From positions 1,998,340-2,062,339 of the forward strand of contig VJWN01000001.1 in the NCBI GenBank assembly GCA_007644065.1: a DNA stretch of 64,000 nucleotides, given 5' to 3'. The position numbers and the translations under genes were made by a program. This document shows, piece by piece, positions 11,355-22,904 of this stretch. Every line of letters starts with the position of its first letter. The first letter of the stretch is position 1. This DNA is from Margaritispora aquatica (taxonomy: Eukaryota; Ascomycota; Leotiomycetes; Helotiales; Discinellaceae). The notes below the pieces were generated by a model. It did not search any database. It was not told where the DNA came from and saw nothing but the letters and a program-made list of their open reading frames with translations.

Positions 11355-13756
11355 ACTGATATATTGAATATGGAAAGTAATAAGTAGCTTCAGGTGTGTT
11401 AATTGAAAGTATTTTGAGAATAAAATACAGTAACTGGAGGTGAACAGACTTCTGCTTTTAAAGAAAACCCATCTTCAAGCTTGAGTTACTGCAGGGCTCG
11501 AGGTACGATGCACTTACAAGGTCTTGAATGGTCACAAGAAGTCTCACACCCAATTGCTAAGTTGCACAAAAATCGGCTGTTAATTTGAGGCGTCTTGTTG
11601 GCAATGGGATGTCACATTTCGGATGGCGGCGTAGTAATCAACCAACAAATCGTCACCATCAGCGGGCCATAAGTGCCATAGGTGGGTTGGAAGGTGGCAA
11701 AACTTCTTGGATTCTCACGTTTCGAAGATGTCAGGCCACTTCTGTAGTGTAGCCTTGTGTGGGGGCTCTCAGCCTCCTCCCAACAACCTGGACATCACAT
11801 GTGAGGAGCATAGAACCTATCATCAAACAGCTTCTATTTCAGATGGGAGCTAAGAAAAGAAGCTGAAAGGTGGCCAACCACGTTACTCGTCCAATCCTCG
11901 TGGGTTGTCAGCGTATTCCACGGAAGGAATCCTCCTTACCGCTGCTACAACGAGAATCTTTTTGATCGTAGCAGATTTTCTTGCAAATCTTGAGACTTTC
12001 TACTTTTGCTGTCGTATCGATTGAGATCGAGGAGGCACAGTTCGTCAAGTTCCTTCCTAATCAGTCTGATGCTCTCCTGTTCATCAACTGGTGTGCAGCA
12101 AGAGGTTCGAAGATAATTGGTATGCCCCCTTCTTAGTCACAGAAATATCGTAGTCGGCAGCTATCAGATCGACCTAGTTAGAGAACATCATCAAAAGGCT
12201 TCAGACTCAAAAAGAGCCACGGCGCACGACCGGCCAGTGAGAAATGGCATCGTTCGTGCGTGACCTCTCAACAAGACATGCTGTGCATGCTCATACAACA
12301 GGGTAGTACGTTCAAGCATTAATGTGCAGACCCCAGATTGTGTTCTTTAGAAGACACCTAGGCATCCCTTTCCTGGCATTGGATGAAGTGTGACACATTC
12401 GAGTAGAGAAACATAGAGACCAGGAGTTATGGTGTTACATTCTACAGCGTCACTGAAGAGATGCAGGAACCCACGACCGCGTTCTCACCTGACCTGCAAA
12501 TTGCGAGATAGATCGCCCTTTGCATATCACGACGGACACGAGTATTGAGTGAAGTATGAATGTCTTTCGTGTTGAACTACCCACGCGCGTGTGGGGGTGG
12601 TTTTGCAGCTGCTGCATGATGGAGGAAGCACATCGGACGATAGTAGTGAAAGTCGAATCAAAAGTGGTTTTTAATTGAAATTATGATATTCACAACACAG
12701 CCTTTCCGTTGCATGATGTGCGAGGATTCTGCGAACTCCTATTAGCTTCAAGAAACCATCGTAACTGGGATACGGTCGAACAGGTAGTATCAACATCTAC
12801 CTCAGACCTTCCACATCACACCGCACCGTATCACTGCACTTGGTGATGTAACAATCATCCTTCAGAGCACATATACTGCCATCTGCTGCGCACCCTATCT
12901 GTGTGACTAGATCTCGAAGGCTGATTTTGAAGGCTGTTGGCACGAGACTCTTCAGCTTCCAGTGGCAGATGCAGGAATACGTGAAGTTGAATGATCTCGA
13001 TGTTGTCGAATCCGAAGCGGCCGCGCCAAGAATCTGTCTTGGCATTTATGATCGATACGATATGGGCAAGCCTAACCCCCCAGTGCCATTGTTATGTGAT
13101 TTCTGAATTCGGTTTTGGTAGATTTGAGAGCATTCTATCAGGTATGTTGAAATTCTATTCGTCTCATTTATTAATACAGCACTCCATATCTTGGATTTAT
13201 AATCGTTAGACAATATCTGCTAGTGCGAGAGACATATTGGCGGCAACCTGATATAAGCCAGACTAGGTATCGCAGATATGAATACAATATCTTGCAGCTA
13301 CTATACTATTGCCTATTGCTTACCTAGTTGCAATGTAGGTTGAAGACATGAAGTCATGAATGAGGTTGGAACCATATATCTATTCTCTAAGTTTATAGCA
13401 GTTCAATAAAGTAACCCTAGGCTTTATTAGATGATATCTTACTTTGACTGTTCTCGAATTATCATCTTGCTAAGGCTACTTTAAGTTCCTCTTTCTTTCT
13501 ATTTCTTTTTCTCTTTATTCCTTCGTACTTTCCATCATGAGCTGTTCCCAGTTGTTCTCGTAGCGATAGGGCACGTGATCTCAGAGTTTGCTTCATTTTC
13601 TCATTCTCCTCTCAACTTCCTTCCTTCAACACTTCGAAGTTATTCTTTGCTGGTTATGAAAATCGTTCAATCATAGTCCATTATCTCCAAATTTTCCATC
13701 GCGTTCATATTTCCCCTTAAATCGTCTTGTGAATTGCTGTCGGCATAGCACTTAAC
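11355..13756. other. large divergent intergenic region upstream of the trehalose synthase gene
   Basis: About 2.4 kb between two divergent genes. The part next to 11354 should hold the trehalose synthase promoter and leader; pyrimidine-rich sequence before 13757 (13480-13700) fits the SET-gene promoter. A CCCCT stress-element core occurs near 12125, and GC-richer segments such as CCCACGCGCGTGTGGGGG lie near 12580. One Cys-rich open frame (12797-13045, minus) is listed separately; otherwise I see no gene. Confidence 0.5.
12797..13045 (-). CDS. candidate small Cys-rich protein (82 aa), possibly a 3' exon
   Basis: An 82-residue frame with seven Cys. Five are regularly spaced at the C-terminus (C-x6-C-x5-C-x4-C-x5-C, from GCAADGSIC through YITKC to SDTVRC), preceded by a CIC pair. 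Such spacing is typical of small disulfide-rich fungal proteins. As written it has no signal peptide: the N-terminus is MPRQILGAAASDSTTSRS. It could therefore be the terminal exon of a gene whose secretory first exon I could not find, or chance. No intron or promoter evidence supports it. Confidence 0.25.
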   Translation of the reverse strand: MPRQILGAAASDSTTSRSFNFTYSCICHWKLKSLVPTAFKISLRDLVTQIGCAADGSICALKDDCYITKCSDTVRCDVEGLR

Positions 13757-16041
13757 ATGGAGCCATATGAAAGTGCAAAGATGGATTTACTGGCTTGGGC
13801 AAAAGAGCATGGAACTGAACTGGGTGACCTGAGCATCGAATATAGTTCAGACAGTGGCTTTCTATTTAGAGCCTCTGAAGATATTCCACCCAACTGTTTG
13901 TTGGCTAGCTGCTCGCACAAGACTATGCTTTCCTATCTCAATGTCATTTTCCCTTTCATGGTTGATACTGTGGAAGCCTTTCCCTCCCGATTTATTGACG
14001 GGCTCAAGATCGATGCTCCACATAGTAAGTCCTCTTTCTGTCCAAATAGAGTTGATCCTATTCTAACCTACTCGTTGTCCTCGGCCACTTCCTCCTTATG
14101 CAGCAATATCTTCTGGGAGAAAGGTCATTCTGGTATCCTTACATTCGACTTCTACCTCAGCCACATGAGCCCGAAAAGTTAGGTGTCCCAAACTTGTGGT
14201 CAAAAGAAGATCAATTGTTCTTGACTGGCACCAATGCTGAGCAGGCGAGTAAGTCCTCCAACTCCTCCCTTTGGTACGCTAAAAAAATTTCTATCAAAGA
14301 TGTTGAGGAAAATTTGTTTTATCCAGTATTGCTGCGTTTTTTTTTTATCATAGTGCTGTGCTAATGTATTACTAAGTTCGAGACCGAGCAGAGATTTGGA
14401 AAAATCACTGGGAAAACGCTAAATTAATATTGCTGAACTGTGAAGATAGCGGAAGTTTCACGGCGGAGCAAAACCAAAAGTACACGTTTAATCTTTATCA
14501 ATGGGCGGTTTCAATATTCGGAAGTAGAAGCTTTCGAGCTTCATTGACTGCCCCTAGAGAGTACATTTGCTACTTGGATCTTTCTCCAATCGACGAGATT
14601 CCTGTACTAAAACACATCAAGAATGATAACTTCTCCATTCTTCTTCCAGTCCTTGATCTTGGAAATCATAATGGCGAAAATCAGGTTATGTGGACACGCG
14701 AGCCAGTTGTAGACGGTCGATTCTCCTTTTCAAATCAAAGCCTGATTACAAAAGGGGCTGAAATATACAACTATTACGGGAACAAAACAAACAGTGAGCT
14801 TCTCATCGCATATGGTTTCATGCTTCCTGGCTCCGAGTACGATAGTGTTCGTTTGCAGGTATTACCAAACCCTAGGGCTCAGGAGATGTATCGCTCCATT
14901 CCCTGGTATACTCAACCACCTGGTTCGGGTAACCCGAATGAAGAGCTTGCCTTCGATGTTTACAGTACAAATTCTGCTTCTCAAACTGGAGATATCGAGC
15001 CACTACAGCATTTCTCGGCTGGTCTACTGGGTATGATGACTTGCATGGTAGCGAATCCTTGGGAAGAAGAGTATCTAATGCACGACAATACTTGCTTTGA
15101 ACAAAACCACACAAAGCATGTACCATTGCCTAGAAATCTTTTGCAGGTTCTTATGGTCATTCAAAAGAAACTCGATGATTCTGCAAAATCGATTCGTCGT
15201 CTGACTGGAAAATTAAGGTAAGAATTCTTGATCCTAGCTAACTTCTGCTATATCTGAAATTCAACAGCTTCGCAAAGAATAAAAATCAAAATATAGCTCT
15301 CGAATACCGCCGAAGGCAGTGCCTAACGAATGAGAAAGCGGCAATGTCGCTCATGGTCTTCCTTTCTAGGTTTTATGTTCGGCCACCACCCAAGCAGATT
15401 ATCAACCCAAACAATAATACACATCCCTCATTAATGTATCTCGAACAAGCATACCAGTATCTCGAGATGAGTCACCCTATAATCCATGCGACTCTGGTGA
15501 ATTTCATTGCCGCCGACCAACAAGAGAGACTGCCTCTTAACTGGTCAGTTTTGATTGAAGATTGGGAACATACCTATTGGATTGTGTGGATGTTTGTATT
15601 TATAACTTTGAAAACGACAAATCCAGACATGGAATTCTTCCCTGGATGGCGAGCGACTCCATTTGCATGGTTCAAGTACACGTAAGTGTAGATGTGTTAT
15701 CGCTGTTCATATATTAATTAGAAGGCAGTGCGGGTGAAACAGTAGACAGCGAGCACATTTTTGCCCAACAAGGAGAAGTAACAACAATCAACGAAACAAT
15801 TCAGGTATATCTCGTCTTTTTTCGACGCCAAGGCATTGCTAACTGTCTGAAGAGCTTACTAGGCCTCCCTGAATTTACTAAATATGCTGGACATTGGGTA
15901 AAGCTTCGGAATCTCGCAAGCAGCATCGTTTACCATAGCTCTGTTTTTGACTGCCGAACAATCCACGATGATACAGTTTATGAGGAAGGTTCTGGTAGAG
16001 AGGTATTATGCTTCGAAGAGTCTTTGGTCCTCGAAACTTGA
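13757..16041 (+). CDS. SET-domain lysine methyltransferase, SETD3/LSMT-like (653 aa), with a defective-looking intron 1 acceptor
   Basis: Predicted AdoMet-dependent protein lysine (or histidine) methyltransferase of the split-SET SETD3/Rubisco-LSMT/Rkm class. Exons: 13757-14024, 14075-14248, 14377-15217, 15268-15681, 15729-15804 and 15853-16041 (1962 nt). Class motifs are visible: SSDSGFLFRASEDIPPN at the start, LLGERSFWYPYIRLLPQP, then PVLDLGNHN and IYNYYGNKTNSELLIAYGF (the SET N-H and Y core), followed by a helical substrate-binding-like half. Introns 2-5 are clean GT-AG. Intron 1 has GTAAGT and CTAAC, but the boundary that keeps frame and the conserved FLLMQQYLLGERS segment ends in CG, not AG. 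Using the downstream CAG at 14103 breaks the frame. The gene is otherwise intact to the stop, so this is a sequence error, a rare GT-CG intron or a very young lesion. Confidence 0.8.
14025..14074 (+). other. intron 1 of the SET gene, apparent GT-CG boundary
   Basis: Fifty nucleotides with a consensus GTAAGT donor and a CTAAC branch site at 14063-14067, ending CTACTCG before the T of an Ile codon (A|TT). Removing it joins APH-I-VLGHFLLMQQY in frame, as the family expects. A canonical acceptor would need CTACTAG or CTACTCAG here. The only later AG (14103) shifts frame and removes the conserved helix. Confidence 0.6.
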
Positions 16042-18335
16042 TGCATCAAAATACAACGACCATCGTAGGAAAGATGCAACTGTTCACCAGTGAGTAGCAA
16101 TGGAACAGCTTTGAAAGAGGTGTGCGGAGTCGTCATCGATCGGAAATGGAGTGTAGAGGTCATCATCAATGATCGATGGGCATGCGGCACATGATGGTGC
16201 TACTTGCTCCAATTGGTGGTTTGGCCGACTGGCACCAGCAGATACTTATGGCGATGTAAGCAGTCCAACTCGCTGCTTCTAATCATTGATAATTAGTACA
16301 TCAATGAAGTATTCCAAATACCTCTTCATTGTATTCATGCCTATGGCGAGACTGCTCTAGAACTCACCATCTAGCATCTAGTTGACGATGCCGTTAAACG
16401 AAACAGCATTACGGAGAATGTCATCTCAGTTACGTCAGCATATAAAGAAGTCCTGTAAATGCCGCAACTAGGTAAGGCAACTTCTATTAAATGCTACGTC
16501 ATATGTGTTTTAGAGTGTTAGTCTAGGTAAGGTAAGGATCTTCCAACTCCATGGTCGTGATTTCGCCGATGGAATATCACCTTGTGATGGTCAACACAGG
16601 TTATTACTCCTGTAGCATTGCGGAAAGACGACTGTCAACATGAAGTAGTGTATAAACTAGGCATTTACTACCTCATTCACGACTATAGTTCAAATGCTGG
16701 CCGCGAAACTAACAGATATGTCGGGACAAGCTGTTCCTTGTACCTTGTACGCAGCAAGTCTGTGACCTTGTTCTTGGTATCCTGCGACATGGTCCTCTCG
16801 AAAGAGAAATAAGCTCCAGTGTCCTGTCCAAAGCAAAGCAAGCGTTATGAGTCGGCTCATTAAAAGGGGAGGAGTAGACAAAGTCAATGATACTTAGTGG
16901 CGAAGCTTGGAAATACATGCAGGGGTTCTTCGCCACGGTGCTGCCATGCGGTGAAACAAGCCTCATGTCTCTGCGATCAAGATAGAGCAAGCTTTTTTAA
17001 GTCTGGTGTTTGAGTGATGGGAGAGGGGACTAGGCGAACTTAGCGAACTTCGGTTGTGGAGAGCAAGCGGCTGTACTTGGTTGATTCTCGATTCGCGGAA
17101 AACAAGTTACTACGCTGAGTTAAGTACAATCTTCCTAGCATCAAAACGGCGAGGCACTAGGGAAATCAGATCAAGGTATTTGAAGGGAAGCCAAAGAAAT
17201 TCGAGAGTTGGGCACCACTCAGCTGTTCACTTGTTTAGTCCTTAGACAACTCCACTTGTCTTGCATTTGGCTATGAATTGGATGTGATGATGCCCACAAG
17301 CTCGGGGAACAGACTCTCTTGCCTCGACTCAAAATATGCCAAGGGAATCATGAATGAAGTTCAAGAACGCGAGGGAACTCGTTGACGTTTTCAGACCCGC
17401 ACCTATTTTAGCACTGGGTAAGGTGAGGATAGTACAATAGCGTCGTGCCATGCCATGACCCTGAGTACATGACCAAGCAGTTGAAAGCCCGGTGGATCCG
17501 GTTATGGCTCTGGTCATGGAAAGCTCATACTGTTTCGCTTTGGGCGAAGTGCGAATAGGCAAGTCTCTCTACTTTGACGCAGTTAATTGTGAAGAAAAAC
17601 AAATAAATTTTTGCTAGTTGTGCCAATTGGAAGCTGTGGTCAAACACCGCGACGCTAGGCAAATTAGAGAACGGTTGTTACAACTCTTACGATACGTGAA
17701 TGGAATCTCACTTCTCGGGGTGGGGGTGGGATTGCCTACCATTTCGTTGAACCTTGTCTTAGTGTCTACGTTGAACTGTGGGCTAGATGGGTAGGGTGCT
17801 GACAATTTGATCAAGCTTTCTAACGGTAATGGCAACGGTAACGGTAAGGCTGCAGTTGTTGGCGAACTTGCACGTCATCACCGGCTGTTGAGAGGGAAAG
17901 CTAATGGAGCGCATTTCCCTAAGCGAGGTAAGCCAGGGAGGGACTAGAGGAAGCGAAAGTTTAGCTTCTGGACCCTGAACGAAATTTACCAAGAGATGAC
18001 GAAAGACTCATAGTTGAAGGTTTGAGTCGAGGCCTTGAAATCAGCACTATTCTTGTGTTAGGGTTTATGAGACTGAAGGGTAGCTTACGCTTTCTATCGC
18101 AATGGGGTAAATTCCGAATCACCATTGACGTTGAGTGTGTGTTAGGGACACTGTAGTGTGAATTAGCAGGCTAGTAGTCACTTCAATGCATGTCTAGAGC
18201 ATACGGATGTCGGCCTTTGACCGTTACCTTGGTACCATGTTGATTCTGGAGCATATGACGATAAATTGATCTAGAGACGCCTGATGATGCCGCTAATCTA
18301 TAAATTGTAGGGAGTGGAGATGGGCCATAGAGTTG
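16042..18335. other. gene-free intergenic region
   Basis: About 2.3 kb downstream of the SET gene. Short open frames on both strands (for example 16618-16812, 16709-16990, 17329-17562) have no domain, no matching introns and unremarkable composition. CTAGGTAAGGTAAGG strings near 16525 are a recurrent intergenic motif in this window. I see no gene. Confidence 0.5.
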
Positions 18336-18344
18336 TATATAAAG
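18336..18344 (+). promoter_or_regulatory. TATA box of the sugar transporter gene
   Basis: TATATAAAG lies 144 nt before the transporter ATG at 18488. It is followed by a CT-rich stretch (18365-18410) where initiation would be expected, implying a leader of roughly 80-115 nt. Confidence 0.55.
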
Positions 18345-18487
18345 GGCGAGGATTCCGCAGATGGAAAGCATTCTTTTCTTCTCCAACTTTTCCACTTCCA
18401 TTTTCATTTCGGCTCAAAAACAATATCTGTTTTCAGCATTTCCACTCCGGCGTTTACATACGAAGTTCGAGATTTGGAAACGTCAAG

Positions 18488-20501
18488 ATGGTGAACTTCA
18501 CGGGAGCTTTATCGTTGGTCCCGTCAGAGTATCTGAATTTAAGCCTGTAAGTTTCCTATCCCTTGAAGTCTTCCAAAGCACAATACTAACTCTACTGCAG
18601 TTTACTCGCAGTCATTTGTTTCGGATTGATGGTATGAATTTTCGCTTTGAACTCTGCTTTCCCCGAAAGCATGGCATTGACTTGAAGCAGGGAGCAGCAC
18701 GGGGAATAGACGAAGGTCTGATTGGAGGAACCATCCGGGTGCAGAGCTTCAAAGATGGTAAGTCGTTGGAACTGTAGAATATAGAGCAACTGGCTGATCA
18801 AAAGTAGCATTCAACCTCAACGGAACCGCCGAGGAAAATGCGCTCAGAATCGGCATAATCACCTCGATGGTACAACTTGGCAGTGTTCCGGGCGCTCTGA
18901 TTGCTCCTTGGATCTCGGATAGATTTGGTCAGTCTACGTGCTTGTCCAATGGCTATTTAAATCCATGGTGGGAACTAACTCCCTCTCTAGGTCGGGTTTT
19001 GGCAACTCAGGTATCGACGATTGTGTGGATAATCGGAACAATCATTTACCTCACCGCCTGTATTTCTCATAATTTCACCCAGGTGATTGTCGGTCGAATT
19101 ATCATGGGTCTTGGAATTGGCCAAACGACTGTGATCGCGCCGACGTATCTGGCTGAGGTCTCCCCAAAGGTCATCCGTGGAGCGTGCATGTGTGTGTTCA
19201 GCGGTTCGGTCTACTTGGCTGTCATGCTGGCATATTTCGCCAACTGGGGTGCTTCATTGCACATCTCGGACGATTCGTCTGCGCAGTGGATCATTCCCAC
19301 ATGCTGCTTGCATTTCGGGCTTGCGGGCATCATTTTCACCACGAGTTGGTCCGCTGTCGAGAGTCCCCGATGGCTCGCAAGCAGAAATGAGAATGGAAAG
19401 GCAAAGGACGCGATGTTCAAGCTGAGGAATCTAACCGATACTCATCCCAAAGGCAATCTCGTTGATGAGGTCAACAACGAACTGTCGGAAATTTACGACT
19501 CGGCCATGGAGCAGAATCCATACACAGGGGCAAAAAGTGTCTACCAGCCCTATTGGGATCTGTTCTCTGTGCCCGCAAATCGGAAACGTATGGTCCTCGC
19601 GCTCGCTTGTCAATTTCTTGGACGTAAGGTTTCCCTTTTCCTCGTTTGGCAATTACCATCCCTCCTCTTGAACACAGGACAGAAAGAAAGACATGTTTAC
19701 TGACACCAAACAACAGAATGGTCAGGTGCGAGTAGCATCACGATATACGCACCGGAATTCTTCGAACAGCTCAATGTCACAGGGCAGAGTGAAAAGCTCA
19801 TGTCCACGGCTGTTCTCGGAGTCGTCAAATTCGTTGCCTCCCTAGTTTGCGCCGTATACCTCATCGACAAGATTGGCCGTAAACTGTCCCTCACCACGGG
19901 AATTTCCTTCCAAATGATCTCCATGATGTATATCGCCTCCTACCTCTCCGCCGTCGGCACGGAAATGCAAACGCATCTCAGCGAAGCCGCTAAGAACGGC
20001 GGCACGGCTGGCGTCTTCTTCATCTACTTCTCTGGTTTCGGCTGGGCTCTGGGCTTCAATTCGATTCAGTACCTCATCAGCGCGGAGATCTTGCCGGCAA
20101 TACTTCGCAGCAAGGGCGGCAGTGTCATCATGGCCTTCCATTTCCTCAACCAGTTCGCCAGCTCCAAAGCCGTGCCACACATGCGCATCAGCATGGGCGA
20201 CAAAGGCGTGTTCTGGTTCTTCTCGGGTGTTACGGTCGTCGCTTTGTTGTTTGCCTTCTTTCTCGTGCCGAATACTAGCGGCATGAAATTGGAGGCGATG
20301 GACAACCTCTTCGAGAAGAGCTACCTTGAGATTGGACGCCAGAAGGCGACTAAGCAGGATGATCTTGGATCCATTGAGATGGGCAACAGGAATGGTAGTG
20401 GAAGTTCTTCTTTGGACAAAGATAACGCTGCTCCTGTGGAGAGAATTGAGAGGATGCCAGAGACTGCAGAGCAGAGAGAAGAGAGGCGGTCACAGAATTA
20501 G
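18488..20501 (+). CDS. MFS sugar transporter (564 aa)
   Basis: Twelve-helix major facilitator of the fungal sugar porter family, expected in the plasma membrane as a sugar (or polyol/quinate-like) H+ symporter. Six exons: 18488-18546, 18601-18631 (31 nt), 18691-18757, 18808-18927, 18991-19623 and 19717-20501 (1695 nt). Motifs: GAARGIDEGLIGG in the first loop, DRFGRVLATQ (the D-x3-GRR-like loop 2-3 motif, with R-V), GRIIMGLGIGQ, YLAEVSPKVIRGA, ESPRWLASR in the central loop, DKIGRKLSL in loop 8-9, and PNTSGMKLEAMDNLFEKSY at the C-terminus in place of PETKG-LE-ID-LFE. The tail is polar and ends EQREERRSQN. The first membrane segment is short because it is assembled from two tiny exons. Substrate cannot be told from sequence. 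Confidence 0.88.
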
Positions 20502-21917
20502 AGGGTTGCTGTTTCAAGTTTGTCGTCTTGTATTCGTTTATGTTTGTATTTATTTCTATCACGTGAATCATCCAGCGGTTTGTACTCTTTGGTCATGATG
20601 GCTGGAATACAATGATGCTTAATATTAATAATGATGATTAATAAACTTTTAATTTCAACTGTCGTCTACAAAGCTTGTGATTATTGGAAGAAGTGAAGAG
20701 TGATACTAGTTTTAAGATTCATGTATTCAAACCACTAAGTCTTTGGGTCTCAGAGCCCTCTAAGTCATTTAGTCACGTCACCTCTGTCGGACCTAAAGTT
20801 GGTAGCAATCTTACATGCAGTGCTCTATGTAGCAGCCGTGCCATCAATCAATGAAATTGATATCCTACTTGCGGGACTAGATTCATGGATATATGAATTT
20901 CCTAGCCTCAAGCCTAATAACTTCACGCTGTTTGGTTCAGCTCTCCTCTCTCAAAACCAGCATATGTGCAAGATATGCCTTTCCTTTCCTTTATATAGTA
21001 TGAGATTATGTGCTTGAGTGCTTCAATAACTCACCTCATCTAATCTCATCTCAACGTGTTCATCACGTCTCTCCAACCTATCTTGTACCCACCCTTCAGG
21101 ACTCCTTACAGCAAGTTTCCAAAGACTTTCAAAATCTTGATACTAGAAATTCAGTCGCAATTGTTTAGGATGTGTAAAGTATACAGGCGGCAAAGAGAAA
21201 CAAAGAACTCAGACTGATATTTCGTGAAACTGATAGATCGAGATCGACATGTCGTCGTTCTCAGCAGCTGGTAGCCACATGCTAAATTTACGTTTTTATC
21301 GAAAATTAGACTTGAAATTGAGACCACCGGATTGTCCCAGTGCAATTCAAATCACGGGTCCATTGCTCACATTCAAGAACATCCCTTAAACGCTCGGTTT
21401 GAAGATGATATATTTGATAATTCCTTGTTTTTTTCAGGCTTTATTTCAAGCGAGGTCTGGCTTAGCCATCCACGAGATTACTCTGGAGCTCTCACATAAA
21501 CTTCCATTTGAAGAATGTTCATCGTAAAAGTATAGGGATATCGATGGCACTCGCTTGCGACAATTAATCGACTGTTCCCCAGCTGAGACAAGTGGAGATT
21601 CTGTGAAAGTTGAATAATTGTATTTTGCTGTTCATGGATCTCACTTTTGCGTGCATGCCTCCCTACTGATGATGTAATCTGCTTTGTTTTTCTGTACCGT
21701 AGATCTATTTTCACATCTCTATCGCCGTGGGATTGTTGAACAACCCAGTCAGCGGTGTAGGACAAGTTAGCAGATCTATTCCTCAATCTATCACTTCACT
21801 CCTCCACAGACTTGTAATTTATATGCGTATCATCATCAGTATGCCTTTTAAGGTCATCAGTGCGAACAAACGAATTCAATGATCTCCAACAGCCTGCGGA
21901 AGAGTAGCGCTTCTTTA
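20502..21917. other. convergent intergenic region
   Basis: About 1.4 kb between the converging transporter and zinc-finger genes. It is AT-rich, with TAATATTAATAATGATGATTAATAA runs just after 20610 that suit a 3' end. Open frames at 20799, 21151 and 21478 are short and unrecognisable. No gene seen. Confidence 0.5.
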
Positions 21918-22904
21918 TCATTTCTTTCCATTCAAGATAATGTATACTCTTATATGATTCGCGCGCTCATTACGACTGGTGAAATAATTGTTGCAGCCAG
22001 CTCTCTCACAAATGAAAAATCGTTGTAAGTCATACACAGAGTCATCTCTTGTATACGCTGCTTGATAATGCAAGATTAAGCCATTCATTGCAGTAAATGG
22101 GCCCCTTTTGCAGGCGGGGCAATGTATCTCTTGGGTACAAGGTAATGCCGTGGATTTTGCGTTTTGAGAGCTGGGTAGAATGGCAGTTGGTGCATTGGAT
22201 TGAGTTGTGCTAGTGGACAAAGCTGAGCCAGCAAATGAAGTCGATGTTAAGTTTTGGAATATCTCCGGTTGAGGTTTGACTTGTGACAACAGAGGCCACG
22301 GGTGTCCAATTGATGGTAAGGATATATCCTTTGCAAAATAACCCGCCTGTCTTTGCGATGCGCCATGGAGAGAGTTTGAAGTAGCAAATGTCGTAGGTGT
22401 TGAGTTTCGGGCAACATCTATTGAAGGCAGACCTTCTGGGAATATAGCAGTGATGGATGGTAGAGTCTCCCCTTGAGGCACATTCTTTTGGGCTACATTA
22501 CTAGCTTTTGAAGTTTCCTGTGGAGGAAACACCAGTCCTCCTCGCAATGCCGCATCTGGCGCCGACGATCGAGAATTTGCCTGTCTTCCTGGACGCTTTC
22601 CTGCTCCCGATAGGCTCCGCGACAGGTTTACACTGGCAGTTGGGGGTCGAGATGGCCTTGCCTGAGAGTTTCCTTGTGGAATAGGTGCAGGCGTCCTTGT
22701 AGGCGATGCAGATGTTTCTGGGGAGTAGATATGTGATAGTCGACCCTGACCTGTTTGTTTGGGTGAGTCTGTCGAAGTGTGAGGTTTTGTATTCAAGAGA
22801 GACTGTATGCTAGCCAGCGGTGATCGTTGAGCAGATCCTGTTGTAGTAGAAGGTTCTGTATCTAGAAGTGAGTATATGCTACTTTGAGGTGATGGTTGAG
22901 ACAT
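21918..22904 (-). CDS. degenerate C2H2 zinc-finger protein (328 aa from Met at 22904)
   Basis: A long Ser/Thr/Pro-rich disordered region (residues 1-255) ends in two zinc-finger-like units. SIYSLLDTEP and SIQSLLNTKP near the start are a short internal repeat, and LPSI occurs three times. Finger 1 is CPAC-x13-H-x4-Y and finger 2 is C-x4-C-x12-H-x3-Y: spacing is classical, but in both fingers the last ligand is Tyr, not His. The protein stops soon after finger 2 (IILNGKK). The frame is open from 22928, but the upstream Met adds only MEYIIIYT, so I prefer Met at 22904. The layout resembles a fungal transcription factor; loss of both terminal His suggests it may no longer bind zinc normally. Confidence 0.65.
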   Translation of the reverse strand: MSQPSPQSSIYSLLDTEPSTTTGSAQRSPLASIQSLLNTKPHTSTDSPKQTGQGRLSHIYSPETSASPTRTPAPIPQGNSQARPSRPPTASVNLSRSLSGAGKRPGRQANSRSSAPDAALRGGLVFPPQETSKASNVAQKNVPQGETLPSITAIFPEGLPSIDVARNSTPTTFATSNSLHGASQRQAGYFAKDISLPSIGHPWPLLSQVKPQPEIFQNLTSTSFAGSALSTSTTQSNAPTAILPSSQNAKSTALPCTQEIHCPACKRGPFTAMNGLILHYQAAYTRDDSVYDLQRFFICERAGCNNYFTSRNERANHIRVYIILNGKK

